From Candidatus Praeruminimicrobium purgamenti (lineage in GTDB: Bacteria; Elusimicrobiota; Endomicrobiia; Endomicrobiales; Endomicrobiaceae): DNA of 64,000 nucleotides. The stretch lies in the NCBI GenBank assembly GCA_018433585.1, contig JAHDQW010000002.1:144080-208079 (forward strand), in the 5' to 3' direction. Positions 16,957 to 26,769 of the stretch are shown here, piece after piece. The notes under the pieces were generated by a model. That model had not been told where the DNA came from. It saw only the letters and a list, made by a program, of their open reading frames with translations, and searched no databases. The position numbers and the translations under genes are program-made. The stretch's first letter is position 1. Every line of letters starts with the position of its first letter.

Positions 16957-19284
16957 CTAAAAAACATTTCCTATTGTAAAATAGAACTGTTGTAATTCTT
17001 CGCCCGGTTTATGATTTAATCCGTAGCCCCAGTCAAGTCTTAACGGGAATACAGGAGTTGCAAATCTTATGCCGAAACCTACTCCGGATTTTAAATAATA
17101 TTCATTGTTGTCGGAATTATCCGTTCCGAACCTGTAGTTGATATTTTCGATATTTTTCCATGTTCCGCCTATATCGTAGAAAAATGCGCCCTGTAAAATA
17201 GTTTTTCTGTTTTCCTGAACTATAGGGAACTTATACTCTATATTAGCTACAGACATAAACTTTCCGCCTTCATAAGGACCGACTTCAGTTCTGTACTTAT
17301 AACCTCTTATAGTATCCGCTCCGCCGACATAATATTTTTCATACAAAGGAACATCCGTAGAGTTTCCGTAACTTTCTATCCAGCCTGCCGTAACATTTAC
17401 GGACAAGACAAATTTCCAAAAAGTAGGGAAGAACCATGTTCCTTTAAGAGAATTTCTTACATAATTTACGTTACCGCCGAACGGACCGCCTGCGACGTTA
17501 ACGCCGTAAGAATACTTTACTCCTCTTGAAGCATCAAATATATAATCTCTGGTATCATAAGTTATCTGCGCGCGCACGCTTGAAGTCCTGTCTTTTGCAA
17601 GGTCAGGGTCATTAAGAATAGACTGTCTGAGTTCTTCGGACTCTATATCAAAAATTCTTACATGTTCATAAGTGTATCCGAAAAGAAGAGACGTATTTTC
17701 AGAAATTCTAGGGCTTAATGTGACAGATCCTCCGATTCTTCCTTCTCTGTAAGCATCGCTTACCGTACCGTAATCTCTTAATCTTTCTATATTAAATAAA
17801 GAAAGTCCGAGACTTGTAGGTTTGCCGAGAAACCACGGTTCCGTCCAGTCAATTTCATAATTATGTCTTCTTGCGCCGAACTCCCACAATAAATTAAGTT
17901 TTTGCGCCCTTCCGAACAGGTTCATATGCTGCAGCTGTACTGAACCGACGAACTGGTCAACTGAGGAATAACCGACTCCGGCCGTTATCATTGCCGGTTT
18001 CCCTTCTGTTATCGCAAAAGCAAGATTCATTACATCAGGCGTATTTGTAGGGATTATATTAGGTTCGGCAGCATCTATAAAACCTAAATTGTAAATTTTT
18101 TCCATGCTTCTTCTTACTTTTCCTGATGAGAAAACATCGCCCGGTTTAAGAAGAATTTCTCTTCTTATCGTCTGGTCTTTTGTACTGACCAATCCGTCAA
18201 TAAGTACATCTCCGACATAAACGATATTGTTTTCCTGTATTCTGTAAACTACATCTACTATCCCGTCATCTTTAGGAAGTTCAACTTCTATTCCGTTTTC
18301 CTTATCGGAAATAACTTCCGGCCTTGATTTCTTAAAATCAGGCATTATATTAGAATGGAGATAACCTCTGTTTGAATAATCATCATAAGTTTTATTTAAT
18401 ACTTCAACAATTCTTTCCTGACTGAAGATGTCGTTCTTTTTTATAGTTGAATGCTTAATAAGCTCATCGGATGTAATAACATAGTTGCCGTCAAAAGATA
18501 TATTGCCTATTTTATATTTAGGACCTTCGTGAACAGTCACTTTAATGAACATTTTAGTTCTTTCTTTATCGTAAGTTATTACAGGTTCGTCTATACTGAA
18601 ATCCATAAAACCGTTGTTTTTGTAAAATTTTGTTATTTCCTGCATATCGGCTTTTAAAGTTTCTTCTTTAAAAACTTTTTTTCTCTTTGTTTTTGCCAAT
18701 TTTTGTATTTTTTTCGGTTTAAAATTAACGCAGCCTTCAACAGAAAAATCGCCTATTAATATTTTATTGTTTTCGGTAATCAAAAAAGTTATGCTCATCG
18801 TATTTGTATCGGCATCCGTGGTAGGATAAACTTCCATCTGGCAGTCGGCATAGCCTTTGTCTTTATAAAGGGTAAGGATTTTCCTTTTTGATTCTTCAAG
18901 ATCTACAAAATTATAAAAACTCTTTTCTTTCAGCGTTGCTTCGCCTTTTAACTTTCCGGATGAAAATTGTTTATTGCCTTTAAATATTATTTTCTTTATA
19001 TAAGGTTTTTCAACAACCGAAAATTTAACTGTCTGCGCATTTCTGTCAACGGACAACTCGGCGTTGTCGAAGTATCCCAAAGATAAAATTATTCTTAAAT
19101 CTTCTTTTGCTATCGAAGGATTGTAAAGTTTGCCTTTCTTTGTGCTTATTTCTGATTTAACCGATTTTAATTTAACATTTTTTATGCCGTCAAAAACAAC
19201 ATTTTTAATCTTAAAAGAATTTGAATCTGCAAACAAAGCCGATGCCGTAAAAACAAAAAGCATGACAAACATTAATTTTTTCAT
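16957..19284 (-). CDS. bamA: Outer-membrane protein assembly factor BamA
   Basis: BamA inserts beta-barrel proteins into the outer membrane. The 775-residue precursor has a signal peptide ([20 protein letters not shown], cleaved about residue 20), a series of POTRA domains (by pattern five, residues ~22-430), and a C-terminal 16-stranded barrel of the Omp85 family. The barrel includes the conserved lid-lock-type motif VRGYK-like ([11 protein letters not shown]) and ends in a terminal Phe after YFTIGN, as expected for the beta-signal. AGAGAG lies 9 bases before the ATG. It heads the lipid A operon, so protein and lipid assembly of the outer membrane are co-expressed. Confidence 0.96.
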   Translation of the reverse strand: MKKLMFVMLFVFTASALFADSNSFKIKNVVFDGIKNVKLKSVKSEISTKKGKLYNPSIAKEDLRIILSLGYFDNAELSVDRNAQTVKFSVVEKPYIKKIIFKGNKQFSSGKLKGEATLKEKSFYNFVDLEESKRKILTLYKDKGYADCQMEVYPTTDADTNTMSITFLITENNKILIGDFSVEGCVNFKPKKIQKLAKTKRKKVFKEETLKADMQEITKFYKNNGFMDFSIDEPVITYDKERTKMFIKVTVHEGPKYKIGNISFDGNYVITSDELIKHSTIKKNDIFSQERIVEVLNKTYDDYSNRGYLHSNIMPDFKKSRPEVISDKENGIEVELPKDDGIVDVVYRIQENNIVYVGDVLIDGLVSTKDQTIRREILLKPGDVFSSGKVRRSMEKIYNLGFIDAAEPNIIPTNTPDVMNLAFAITEGKPAMITAGVGYSSVDQFVGSVQLQHMNLFGRAQKLNLLWEFGARRHNYEIDWTEPWFLGKPTSLGLSLFNIERLRDYGTVSDAYREGRIGGSVTLSPRISENTSLLFGYTYEHVRIFDIESEELRQSILNDPDLAKDRTSSVRAQITYDTRDYIFDASRGVKYSYGVNVAGGPFGGNVNYVRNSLKGTWFFPTFWKFVLSVNVTAGWIESYGNSTDVPLYEKYYVGGADTIRGYKYRTEVGPYEGGKFMSVANIEYKFPIVQENRKTILQGAFFYDIGGTWKNIENINYRFGTDNSDNNEYYLKSGVGFGIRFATPVFPLRLDWGYGLNHKPGEELQQFYFTIGNVF

Positions 19285-19322
19285 AATAATACTCTCTTTT
19301 TAGTGTGACTGTATATCTGATA

Positions 19323-19351
19323 ATTGTATTAAAAAACTATTTATAAATCAA
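19323..19351 (-). promoter_or_regulatory. Sigma-70 promoter of the bamA-lpx operon
   Basis: Minus strand TTGATT (19346-19351), 17-bp spacer, TACAAT (19323-19328), ~39 bp before the bamA ATG. Confidence 0.6.
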
Positions 19352-19420
19352 CGTAAAACTTTAATATAAAAAATGCGCCGAAGATTATATAAATACATTA
19401 AAACACAACTTCCTGATATT

Positions 19421-19466
19421 ATTGTAAAAGCAGACAGATGTTTTTATAAAAAATCTGTCTGCTTTT
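19421..19466 (-). terminator. Intrinsic terminator downstream of rpoD
   Basis: Perfect 14-bp stem: arms 19426-19439 (AAAAGCAGACAGAT) and 19453-19466, with a 13-base loop. The stem's lower end supplies the T run on the minus strand. It lies 13 bp beyond the rpoD stop. Confidence 0.8.
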
Positions 19467-19478
19467 ATCGGTTTTATT

Positions 19479-21194
19479 TTAATTTAAGTATTCTTTTAAA
19501 GATTTGCATCTGCTAGGATGTCTTAACTTTCTTACCGCTTTCGCTTCTATCTGTCTTACTCTTTCTCTTGTTACTCCGAACTTTTTGCCTACTTCTTCAA
19601 GAGTGGAAGGATATCCTATTCCTATGCCGTATCTAAGCCTTATTATTTCCGACTCTCTCGGAGTCAGAGTGTTAAGAACTTTTTCCAGCTCAAGCTGCAG
19701 CCTGTACTGCTGCGTTTTCATTACAGGATTAGGACTGTTCTGATCTTCTATAAAATCTTCCAGTTTTGAATCTTCCTCTTCTCCGACAGGAGTTGCAAGA
19801 GAAACGGGTTCCTGCATCATTTTCAATATCTTTCTGACTCTGTCCGTAGACATTTTCAAAAATTTACCGTATTCTTCCGTGCTTGGCTCTCTTCCCTGAT
19901 CCTGCTGGAATTTTTTCTTCAATTTTGTCAATTTTGAAATAAGTTCTTTCATGTGGACAGGAATTCTTATGGTTCTTGCCTGATCGGCTATAGCTCTGTT
20001 TATAGACTGTCTTATCCACCATGTGGCATATGTAGAGAACTTAAAGCCTCTTTTCCATTCAAATTTTTCAACGGCTTTGGAAAGGCCCAAGTTTCCTTCC
20101 TGGATTAAATCAGACAATTCAAGATTGCTGATTCCGACATGTTTTTTTGCGATAGAAACAACAAGCCTGAAGTTTGCTTCTATCAATTTCATTTTATCTC
20201 TGTGGATTACTTCTTCCAATTCTCTTATTTTTCTGTCTGTTTCGATTAATTCTTTAGGAGAAATAGTAAATCCTTCTTTTATATTAGTCTGTTTTGCCAA
20301 AAGATTTTGTATATATTCAATACTTTCAGCCATATTTGCGGCGACAAAACCGCCTGACATTTTCTTAAAAGCCGCAGGCGTTATTTTCCCTGTTGAAAAC
20401 TGTTTATATAATGTCTGTATTTTTACGACAGGCATTTTATACTTTCTTTCTATTTTATCAAGTTCGAGAGTTATTTCGTTAAGCTTGTTTGCCGTAGTTT
20501 TTATTTTATTAATAAGCCTCTTTATCTTATCCTGGTTAAGATTCAATCCTATAATTAAAGAAATTATTTCAGCTCTTACAACCTGTATTTTTTCCGTCTG
20601 TTTTTCTTTTTCTTTATCGGATAACCCTTTTTCTTTCAGTTTCTGCTCGATTTTTTCAATATTTTTTTCCAGATGCCCTATCTTTTGAACAGTCTGCTTA
20701 ACTTTTATTCTCATATTTTTAAGCTGCGTCGAAGATTTTCTTCCTCTAGGCATCAATTCCTTAGGAGTCATTTCTTCCTGTTCAATAAGAGTATCCCAGT
20801 TTTTGATTTCTTTAATTATCAAAGGAGATTCTAAAACTATATGGGTAAGTTTTTTTTCGTTTTCTTTGACGTTTTTTGCAAGTTCGACTTCAACATTTCT
20901 TTCAAGCAAAGGAACTTTAGCCATTTCAGTCAAATACATTCTGACCGGATTGATTTCGTCGTCTTCATGATTTTTAACAACAATATCCGACGTTTCCGCA
21001 GTATTCTTGATTTTCTTTGAAGCGTTTTTGTCGACAACCTTTATTCCCAATTCCGCAAACTGCACAAAAAGAGCGTCAATTTTGTCAGACGTCATGTCTT
21101 TTTCGGCAATTTTTTTATTTATCTCGTCATAAGTAATGTATCCCTGCTTTTTGCCGACTAAAATCAAATCTTTAAACAATTCTTTTTTTGCCAT
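19479..21194 (-). CDS. rpoD: Housekeeping RNA polymerase sigma factor RpoD (sigma-70)
   Basis: The primary sigma factor directs RNA polymerase to -35/-10 promoters like those listed here. In 571 residues: a region 1.1-like N-terminus (~1-60); region 1.2 ([16 protein letters not shown], ~83-98); a long charged, coiled-coil-rich non-conserved region (~140-260); region 2 ([37 protein letters not shown]); region 3; and region 4 with the [24 protein letters not shown] near the C-terminus. It starts directly after the dnaG stop and ends the operon. Confidence 0.97.
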   Translation of the reverse strand: MAKKELFKDLILVGKKQGYITYDEINKKIAEKDMTSDKIDALFVQFAELGIKVVDKNASKKIKNTAETSDIVVKNHEDDEINPVRMYLTEMAKVPLLERNVEVELAKNVKENEKKLTHIVLESPLIIKEIKNWDTLIEQEEMTPKELMPRGRKSSTQLKNMRIKVKQTVQKIGHLEKNIEKIEQKLKEKGLSDKEKEKQTEKIQVVRAEIISLIIGLNLNQDKIKRLINKIKTTANKLNEITLELDKIERKYKMPVVKIQTLYKQFSTGKITPAAFKKMSGGFVAANMAESIEYIQNLLAKQTNIKEGFTISPKELIETDRKIRELEEVIHRDKMKLIEANFRLVVSIAKKHVGISNLELSDLIQEGNLGLSKAVEKFEWKRGFKFSTYATWWIRQSINRAIADQARTIRIPVHMKELISKLTKLKKKFQQDQGREPSTEEYGKFLKMSTDRVRKILKMMQEPVSLATPVGEEEDSKLEDFIEDQNSPNPVMKTQQYRLQLELEKVLNTLTPRESEIIRLRYGIGIGYPSTLEEVGKKFGVTRERVRQIEAKAVRKLRHPSRCKSLKEYLN

Positions 21195-22946
21195 TTATTT
21201 CTTCCCCGAACCCTTTATTTGTGCTGTCAATAAGCCGTATTCTTTAATTTTGGCAGGATCTGCTGCAACTTTTCCTTCCATCATAAGAAGTACTTCTTTT
21301 TCAAGAGTCTTTCTTCTTTTATTTAATCTGCGTATTTCTATATCATTGCATAATATGTTAAAACATTCCTCAGACGACTGGTCCTCGGCCGCACCTTCCA
21401 TAGCCAGCTTGGAAAACCATTCGGCTTTTTTTGAATCAAGTTTAGACAATATGCCTGCAACGGTAATATCTTTCTTATTCAAAAGAATGTTATGTATTTC
21501 CATACAATTGCTTAACGTAAAGAAATCGCTCTTTATTTTAAAAACATACTGTCTGTTTTTTATATCCAAAAGAAATCTTATAAGCTGCTCTTCCAAAGAA
21601 TATCTTTTTTTATCGTCTTTAATTTTATCAAACAAATTTTCTTTTACCGAATAAGAATTTCCCAGCGTTTTTCTTTTAAATTCCTGCCAAACTATTTCTT
21701 CATCCAAATTAAAAGACTGGGCAATGTTATTTATATAGTCTCTTTGTATAACATTATTCTTATTTTTTGCAACAAAATCCAAAAGAGCCGATACCGCAGC
21801 CGCTTTTCCGTGAGAAGTTTTAACGTCTGATTTTTTTTCTTCTCTGTCTATCATAAACTTTATAGGCGTTTTTGCGTTCTTCTCAAGCAGCTTATAAAAA
21901 CTGTCCCTGCCGTTTGCCAACAAATATTCGTCTGAATCGACTCCTTCCGGTAAAGACGACGTTTTTACGGCTATATCGTTTTCGGCGCAAATTTCCAAAG
22001 CTCTCTGAGTAGCATTTCTTCCCGCATCGTCCGAATCAAAAAGCAACACCGTGTTTTCGGAATATCTGTCGATAAGTTTTGCCTGCTGCTGCGTAAAAGA
22101 CGTTCCAAGAGGAGCTACAGCTCCTGAAACGCCGTACTGCTGCGACAAAACAACATCCATATATCCTTCAACTACTACTATAGATTTATCTTTTCTTATA
22201 TCCGGCAAAGCCTGAAATAAGCCGTACAAATTAGACGACTTTGAATACACAATTGTTTCAGGCGTATTCAAATACTTAACTTTGCCGTCAGTTAAAGTTC
22301 TGCCTCCAAATGCGACTATTCTTCCCTGAACGTCAAAAATAGGAAAAACAAGTCTTTCTGACATATATTCAAAAACAGTGCCGGAATCCGTCTTTGTAAC
22401 AACTCCGGCTTTTGCAAGTACTTCGTAAGCATAGCCTTTTTTTTGCGCAGATTCAAGTATTTTCCCTTTCGGAGCATATCCTATAAGAAATTTTTTAACG
22501 CTTTCTGCCGTTATGCCTCTCTGTTTTGCATACGCTCTGGCATAAGAAGCAGCGCTGCTTTCAAGGAAACATCTGTTATAAAACTTTGCCGCAGTTTCCA
22601 GTATTTCAAACAACTTCGTTTTTTCTGAAACGGAAATTTTTTCATTTGCAGTTTCAGTAATTGTTATTCCGCTTTTCTGGGCAAGTTTTTTTACCGCTTC
22701 AATCCACGAAATATTTTCAATCAGCATAACGAACTTAAAAACATCGCCGGCTGCGCCGCAGCCGAAACATCTGAATATTCCTTTTTCAGGACTCACTACA
22801 AAAGACGGCGTCTTTTCGCTGTGAAACGGGCAGCAGCATTTCCAGTTTCTGCCTGCTTTCTTCAAGTCAGGAACATAGTCTCTTACTATAGAAACTATGT
22901 CTGACGACGTTCTTACCTGTTCTATAACCTGATCAGAAATAGACAT
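21195..22946 (-). CDS. dnaG: DNA primase DnaG
   Basis: DnaG synthesises RNA primers at the replication fork with the DnaB helicase. The 583-residue protein has an N-terminal CHC2 zinc-binding domain (CPFHSEKTPSF ... FRCFGCGAAGDV, residues ~38-68), an RNA-polymerase core with TOPRIM motif (VVVEGYMDVVL and LLFDSDDAGRNA), and a C-terminal helicase-binding region. Length is typical. It sits between the NIF3-like gene (3 bp away) and rpoD (adjacent), matching the rpsU-dnaG-rpoD logic of other bacteria. Confidence 0.97.
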   Translation of the reverse strand: MSISDQVIEQVRTSSDIVSIVRDYVPDLKKAGRNWKCCCPFHSEKTPSFVVSPEKGIFRCFGCGAAGDVFKFVMLIENISWIEAVKKLAQKSGITITETANEKISVSEKTKLFEILETAAKFYNRCFLESSAASYARAYAKQRGITAESVKKFLIGYAPKGKILESAQKKGYAYEVLAKAGVVTKTDSGTVFEYMSERLVFPIFDVQGRIVAFGGRTLTDGKVKYLNTPETIVYSKSSNLYGLFQALPDIRKDKSIVVVEGYMDVVLSQQYGVSGAVAPLGTSFTQQQAKLIDRYSENTVLLFDSDDAGRNATQRALEICAENDIAVKTSSLPEGVDSDEYLLANGRDSFYKLLEKNAKTPIKFMIDREEKKSDVKTSHGKAAAVSALLDFVAKNKNNVIQRDYINNIAQSFNLDEEIVWQEFKRKTLGNSYSVKENLFDKIKDDKKRYSLEEQLIRFLLDIKNRQYVFKIKSDFFTLSNCMEIHNILLNKKDITVAGILSKLDSKKAEWFSKLAMEGAAEDQSSEECFNILCNDIEIRRLNKRRKTLEKEVLLMMEGKVAADPAKIKEYGLLTAQIKGSGKK

Positions 22947-22949
22947 TGT

Positions 22950-23906
22950 TTATCTTCTAAACCTTCTGAACCCCGAACATTCTATAAAATCAATTTGTCC
23001 GTACTTTTTTTCCAAAGCGTCGAGCATTAAATTCATTCCGAGATTATCTGAAGAAATATGCCCCGCAATAACAACGTTTATTTTGTACTTTTCGGCTGTT
23101 TTATAATTTTTCTCGCTCATATGCATACCGACAATAGTGCCTACTCCGGCATCTGCAAGTTTTTCAATAACTTCATGAGGACCTTCCGTTCCGCCGGTCA
23201 TATCAACAAATATTTTCCCGCATTTTGAATTTTCTCCGCCGTTCAAAATAAACGGACCGTTATAAAAAGTCGCAGCATATTTATATTCCGGAATATCTTC
23301 CAAAAATGAAATTATATCTTTCAAATATCTAGGCTGCATTTTGTTTAATTCCGTCTGCAGGTACGTAACGACATGGTTGTCTGCGACAGTATGAGAAGTC
23401 ATCATAGGAATATTTAATAATTTTGCCGCGTCAAAAACTCTTTGGTGGTTTGAACCTGCAACGCTTCTTCCAACTTCGGACACTCTTGAAGCAATAAGTT
23501 TTTCGGATATGTTTATAGGAACGCCCTGTCCTTCAATAATTTCAGACTGCATTGCAATTACGTTATGAAAAGTAGAATAGGCTTTCCCTTCAGGATGGTG
23601 GGCCAGCACCATATCTATTTTTCTTCCTGAAAGTCTCAACTGGTTTGCAAGAAGCAATTCAGGAGTTTCGATATCTATCCCGACCATAACCGATTTTATT
23701 TCTTCTCCGCCGGTTCCGTAAATTATTCTCGTATCATCGTACGGACTTGTCAGAGAATCAATGTCAAAATTTTTCTTTTTTTTCTCATCCGCCGAATTAT
23801 ATTCTTTATTTCTTTCTTCCAATAATATGTTAACCTCTTTCTTCCCGCGAGGATCATTTTCTATTCCGTTGCTTATAAAAAAATCATACATCTGTTTTAA
23901 ATTCAT
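22950..23906 (-). CDS. NIF3-like putative metal-binding protein
   Basis: The 318-residue protein resembles the NIF3/DUF34-like family, often annotated as dinuclear metal-centre proteins, in the variant starting with DPRGKKEVNILLEERN. Potential metal ligands are conserved-looking histidines and acids: VLAHHPEGKA, SNHQRVFDAA, TSHTVADNHV, and GHISSDNLG near the C-terminus. The molecular function of the family is unsettled (GTP cyclohydrolase or housekeeping metabolite roles have been proposed for some members). It lies between the rpsU terminator and dnaG. No promoter was recognised, so it probably depends on read-through from rpsU or on an internal promoter. Confidence 0.75.
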   Translation of the reverse strand: MNLKQMYDFFISNGIENDPRGKKEVNILLEERNKEYNSADEKKKKNFDIDSLTSPYDDTRIIYGTGGEEIKSVMVGIDIETPELLLANQLRLSGRKIDMVLAHHPEGKAYSTFHNVIAMQSEIIEGQGVPINISEKLIASRVSEVGRSVAGSNHQRVFDAAKLLNIPMMTSHTVADNHVVTYLQTELNKMQPRYLKDIISFLEDIPEYKYAATFYNGPFILNGGENSKCGKIFVDMTGGTEGPHEVIEKLADAGVGTIVGMHMSEKNYKTAEKYKINVVIAGHISSDNLGMNLMLDALEKKYGQIDFIECSGFRRFRR

Positions 23907-23920
23907 ATTCCCTCTTCAAA

Positions 23921-23974
23921 ATAAAAAATAAAAGAGGGCACATTATAGTTATATACTATAAAACACCCTCTTTT
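23921..23974 (-). terminator. Terminator/attenuator between rpsU and the NIF3-like-dnaG-rpoD genes
   Basis: Arms 23930-23938 (AAAAGAGGG) and 23966-23974 enclose a nested AT-rich inverted repeat (TTATAG/CTATAA). A T-rich run (TATTTTTTAT) follows on the minus strand. It probably lets rpsU be expressed more than the downstream genes. Confidence 0.75.
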
Positions 23975-24011
23975 CATTTTAATAACATACAATATTTGTT
24001 TTCAATATTAC

Positions 24012-24218
24012 TTACCTTGACCAATTATTGTCTTTCATCATTTTACGACGAATTTTTCTTTTAGCTTCAGCAAGTTTTTCTTTCTTTACAACGCTTGGAG
24101 ATTTATAAAATTCTCTTTTCTTGATCTCCTGCATTATTCCGTTTCTTTCGCATTCTCTTTTAAATCTTCTTATTGCTTCTTCTATTGATTCGCCTTCTCT
24201 TACTTTAACGCTGACCAT
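24012..24218 (-). CDS. rpsU: Small ribosomal subunit protein bS21
   Basis: bS21 binds the 30S platform near the anti-Shine-Dalgarno region and helps translation initiation. The 68-residue, highly basic protein shows the family pattern: VSVKVREGESIEEAIRRFKR, then a C-terminal KxxRRKM-type basic helix. It forms part of the rpsU-(dnaG-rpoD) cluster with a terminator directly after it. An AAGGTGG sequence lies before the ATG. hinT is 44 bp upstream and probably co-transcribed. Confidence 0.95.
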   Translation of the reverse strand: MVSVKVREGESIEEAIRRFKRECERNGIMQEIKKREFYKSPSVVKKEKLAEAKRKIRRKMMKDNNWSR

Positions 24219-24262
24219 TGAAATTTAACACCACCTTTTTTTAAAACTTAAAATCCGTTATT

Positions 24263-24607
24263 TTAACCCGGAGGCCATGCAAAAGTCCTGCCGCCGAGCA
24301 AATGATAATGCAAATGAGCTACAGTCTGTCCTGCGTCAATACCGTTATTTGTCAGTAAACGATACCCTTCTTTTAAATTCATATCTTCAGCTATTTTAGA
24401 AGCGACAATCTGAATATGTCCTAAAATTTCTATATCTTCACGTTTAACAGAATCCAAACCTGAAATATGTTTTTTCGGTATAATCAAAATATGAACAGGC
24501 GCCTGAGGATTTATATCTTCAAAAGCAAAAACCATATCGTCTTCAAAGATTTTCTTTTTTACAGGTATAACGCCCTCTATAATCTTACAGAAAATACAAT
24601 CGTTCAT
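24263..24607 (-). CDS. hinT: HIT-family nucleotide-binding hydrolase (HinT-like)
   Basis: HinT-type proteins hydrolyse nucleoside phosphoramidates and aminoacyl-adenylates. The 114-residue protein has CIFCKIIEG at the N-terminus (C4, C7, zinc-type in many HIT proteins) and the catalytic histidine triad HLHYHLLGG (HxHxHxx) near the C-terminus, preceded by the conserved NNGIDAGQTVAHLH context. Length is standard. It is the first gene before rpsU; a promoter lies at 24640-24668. Confidence 0.94.
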   Translation of the reverse strand: MNDCIFCKIIEGVIPVKKKIFEDDMVFAFEDINPQAPVHILIIPKKHISGLDSVKREDIEILGHIQIVASKIAEDMNLKEGYRLLTNNGIDAGQTVAHLHYHLLGGRTFAWPPG

Positions 24608-24639
24608 AGTAATCCGCTATTTATTAATAAATATTGATA

Positions 24640-24668
24640 ATTATACTTTTTTTTCAATATAAAAACAA
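24640..24668 (-). promoter_or_regulatory. Promoter upstream of hinT-rpsU
   Basis: Minus strand -10 TATAAT (24640-24645, full consensus) with TTGTTT (24662-24667) as -35, 16-bp spacer, ~30 bp before the ATG. The -35 is imperfect. Confidence 0.55.
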
Positions 24669-24674
24669 TATCTT

Positions 24675-25181
24675 TTACTTTAAAAGCAAAACAACGACAT
24701 ATAAACAGACCGAAGCGTATGCTCCGGCAAGAATATCATCCAAAACAACTCCTAAAGCATTATTTATTTTTTTATCGGCATAGCTTACAGGAAAAGGTTT
24801 TGTTACGTCAAAAAGCCTAAACAGCAAAAATCCGATTATATACACCCACCAATAATCAGCGTTGCGTTTCAACAGTTCTGCTACGGTTAAAAAAGTTACC
24901 GACTGTCCGACAAATTCGTCAATTACGACAAACGAAGGGTCATGTTCTGTGTGCAGTAAAATTTCTTTCACAGATATTATAGAAACTATAAAGCTCAATA
25001 TTATAATGGTTAAAAGACCTAACGTGCCGAAGAAATAACAAACAATAAAAATCACCGGCAGGCTTATCAAAGACCCGAACGTTCCCGGAGCAACAGGAAA
25101 ATAGCCGGCATAAAAAAGCGTCCCTGCCAAAATGGCTGTTTTTTCTCTGTTTTTTAAAAAATCAATTATTTTTTTAATCAT
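24675..25181 (-). CDS. pgpA: Phosphatidylglycerophosphatase A
   Basis: PgpA dephosphorylates phosphatidylglycerol phosphate to phosphatidylglycerol in the inner membrane. The 168-residue protein shows the family's GYFPVAPGTFGSL at residues ~27-39, the acidic motif VIDEFVGQ (D/E catalytic site) near residue 88, and a later DxxKPFPVxYADKKI segment (DVTKPFPVSYADKKINNALG), followed by the acidic DDILAGAYA. Several hydrophobic segments are present. It overlaps the upstream TMTC-like gene by 4 bp, implying co-translation. Confidence 0.93.
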   Translation of the reverse strand: MIKKIIDFLKNREKTAILAGTLFYAGYFPVAPGTFGSLISLPVIFIVCYFFGTLGLLTIIILSFIVSIISVKEILLHTEHDPSFVVIDEFVGQSVTFLTVAELLKRNADYWWVYIIGFLLFRLFDVTKPFPVSYADKKINNALGVVLDDILAGAYASVCLYVVVLLLK

Positions 25182-26707
25182 ATTCTTATATCTTCCGTTC
25201 TTTGATATTTATTTGTATCTTTAAACACTTTCAGATATAAATCTTTCATTTTCAGCGCAAGCTCTTTATTTCCTTTATTTCTGTAAACTATTGCCAGATT
25301 ATAATATATCATAGGATTATCGTCTCTTAAATCCAAAGCTTTTAAAAGAGCCTGTTCAGCTTTTTCCAATTCTTTCATATGTATATACAAAACTGCAAGA
25401 TTAACGTAATGTTTTGAATATTTTTTTATTTCAATAGCTCTTAAATATTTTTTTTCCGACTCTTTATACATTTTAACTTCGTCCAAAAGACCGGCTACGC
25501 AGGCATTGGTAATGTCAGAATCAGGACTGTCAATTAAAGCATTTACCCAAAAAATCTGTTTGTTTTTAAATTTATTCTCATGAAAAAAAGACAAAGCTGC
25601 GAAAAACATTACCGCTGTTAATATGAAGATATATAAAAAGCGCCAATTGTCAGGCTTGTAAGATTTGACCAATTCAAGCAAAATTATAAAAATTCCCACC
25701 ATCGGCAGATAAATTCTGTGGTCATAAAATTGGTTGTCAGGCATAACAAAAGTAGGAAGCAAAAAAGCGATAAACCAGAGCATACCGAATAATAATATTT
25801 TTTTATCATATTGTTTTTTAGCCGTAACCGCCAGAAGAATAAATACAAAAACGACAGCCGCCGCCAGAAAATAATTAACTTCAACAGTTGAAGGAAACAC
25901 CGAAAGGTTTAAAGGGAAAAATACATTTGCAATGTATTTTGTTGCGGCAGGCAACGATTTGAAAAAAATGCCCGACATATCCGAAACCGTATAAGAATAC
26001 GTCTGGTAACTCAACACAAAACTTCTGTACAGGAAATAAAATATTCCGACAGACAGCCATCCGGAAACAAACAAAACATTTGTTTTTACCCGCTGTTTTG
26101 TAAACAATAAATACATGAAGTAAAAAAGAGGAATCATAACGGCGGTTTCTTTAGTCAGCAAAGAACAGGCATAAAGAAAAAAATGAAACGCCAAATAAGT
26201 ATTTTTTTTATTATCAAAGTATCTTATTAAAAAATAAAAAGACATTACCGCAAAAATAGTTAAAAGAGAATCGTTTCTCCCTGGAATCCATACTACAGCC
26301 TGCGTAAGCGCCGGATGGCATGCAAAGAGAATCGACACAATAAAAACTTTTTTCTTGTCATATTTTAAAGACAAAAGCAAAAACACGGAAAATACGGCGA
26401 AAATATGCAGCATAACATTAGTTAAATGATAGCCGTACGGTTTTATTCCGTAAATATATTTTTCAATTAAAAAAGACACGTTCAGCAGAGGCCGGCAGAA
26501 TTTATCCTGCCCTCTGGCAAAAACCGTGTCCGTTAAAATATTTTTTATATTTGAAAAACTGAGATATTCCTGTTTGTCCAGTATCAAGACATCGTCGTCA
26601 AGATATGTAAAATCAAAGAACAAACTTTTACCGTATAAAGCAAAAATTACCAATACCAGCGTAACAAAAAATTTTACATTAATATTTTGAAATATTTTTT
26701 TTATCAT
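25178..26707 (-). CDS. TMTC-like membrane glycosyltransferase (GT-C fold) with C-terminal TPRs
   Basis: A 509-residue protein. Residues ~1-390 are polytopic membrane and resemble bacterial TMTC/PMT-like proteins: an early periplasmic acidic motif (TYLDDDVLI, residues ~34-42, the place of the GT-C catalytic acid), GYHLTNVMLHIF, and HPALTQAVVWIPGRNDSLL. Residues ~400-500 hold TPR-type repeats (NLAVLYIHMKELEKAEQALL and YYNLAIVYRNKGNKELAL). By family the substrate is probably lipid-linked sugar transferred to a periplasmic acceptor; this is inference. The ATG follows the serA terminator by only 7 bases, with no evident Shine-Dalgarno or promoter, so its expression is unclear. Confidence 0.8.
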   Translation of the reverse strand: MIKKIFQNINVKFFVTLVLVIFALYGKSLFFDFTYLDDDVLILDKQEYLSFSNIKNILTDTVFARGQDKFCRPLLNVSFLIEKYIYGIKPYGYHLTNVMLHIFAVFSVFLLLSLKYDKKKVFIVSILFACHPALTQAVVWIPGRNDSLLTIFAVMSFYFLIRYFDNKKNTYLAFHFFLYACSLLTKETAVMIPLFYFMYLLFTKQRVKTNVLFVSGWLSVGIFYFLYRSFVLSYQTYSYTVSDMSGIFFKSLPAATKYIANVFFPLNLSVFPSTVEVNYFLAAAVVFVFILLAVTAKKQYDKKILLFGMLWFIAFLLPTFVMPDNQFYDHRIYLPMVGIFIILLELVKSYKPDNWRFLYIFILTAVMFFAALSFFHENKFKNKQIFWVNALIDSPDSDITNACVAGLLDEVKMYKESEKKYLRAIEIKKYSKHYVNLAVLYIHMKELEKAEQALLKALDLRDDNPMIYYNLAIVYRNKGNKELALKMKDLYLKVFKDTNKYQRTEDIRI

Positions 26708-26713
26708 ATTGAA

Positions 26714-26757
26714 TTAAAAAGGCTGACAGAACGGTATATTATTCTGTCAGCCTTCAA
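26714..26757 (-). terminator. Intrinsic terminator of the tig-clpP-clpX-lon-serA operon
   Basis: Perfect 13-bp stem: arms 26719-26731 (AAGGCTGACAGAA) and 26742-26754, 10-base loop, then TTTTTAATT on the minus strand. It begins ~12 bp after the serA stop. Confidence 0.9.
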
Positions 26758-26769
26758 TATCATTTTTTC

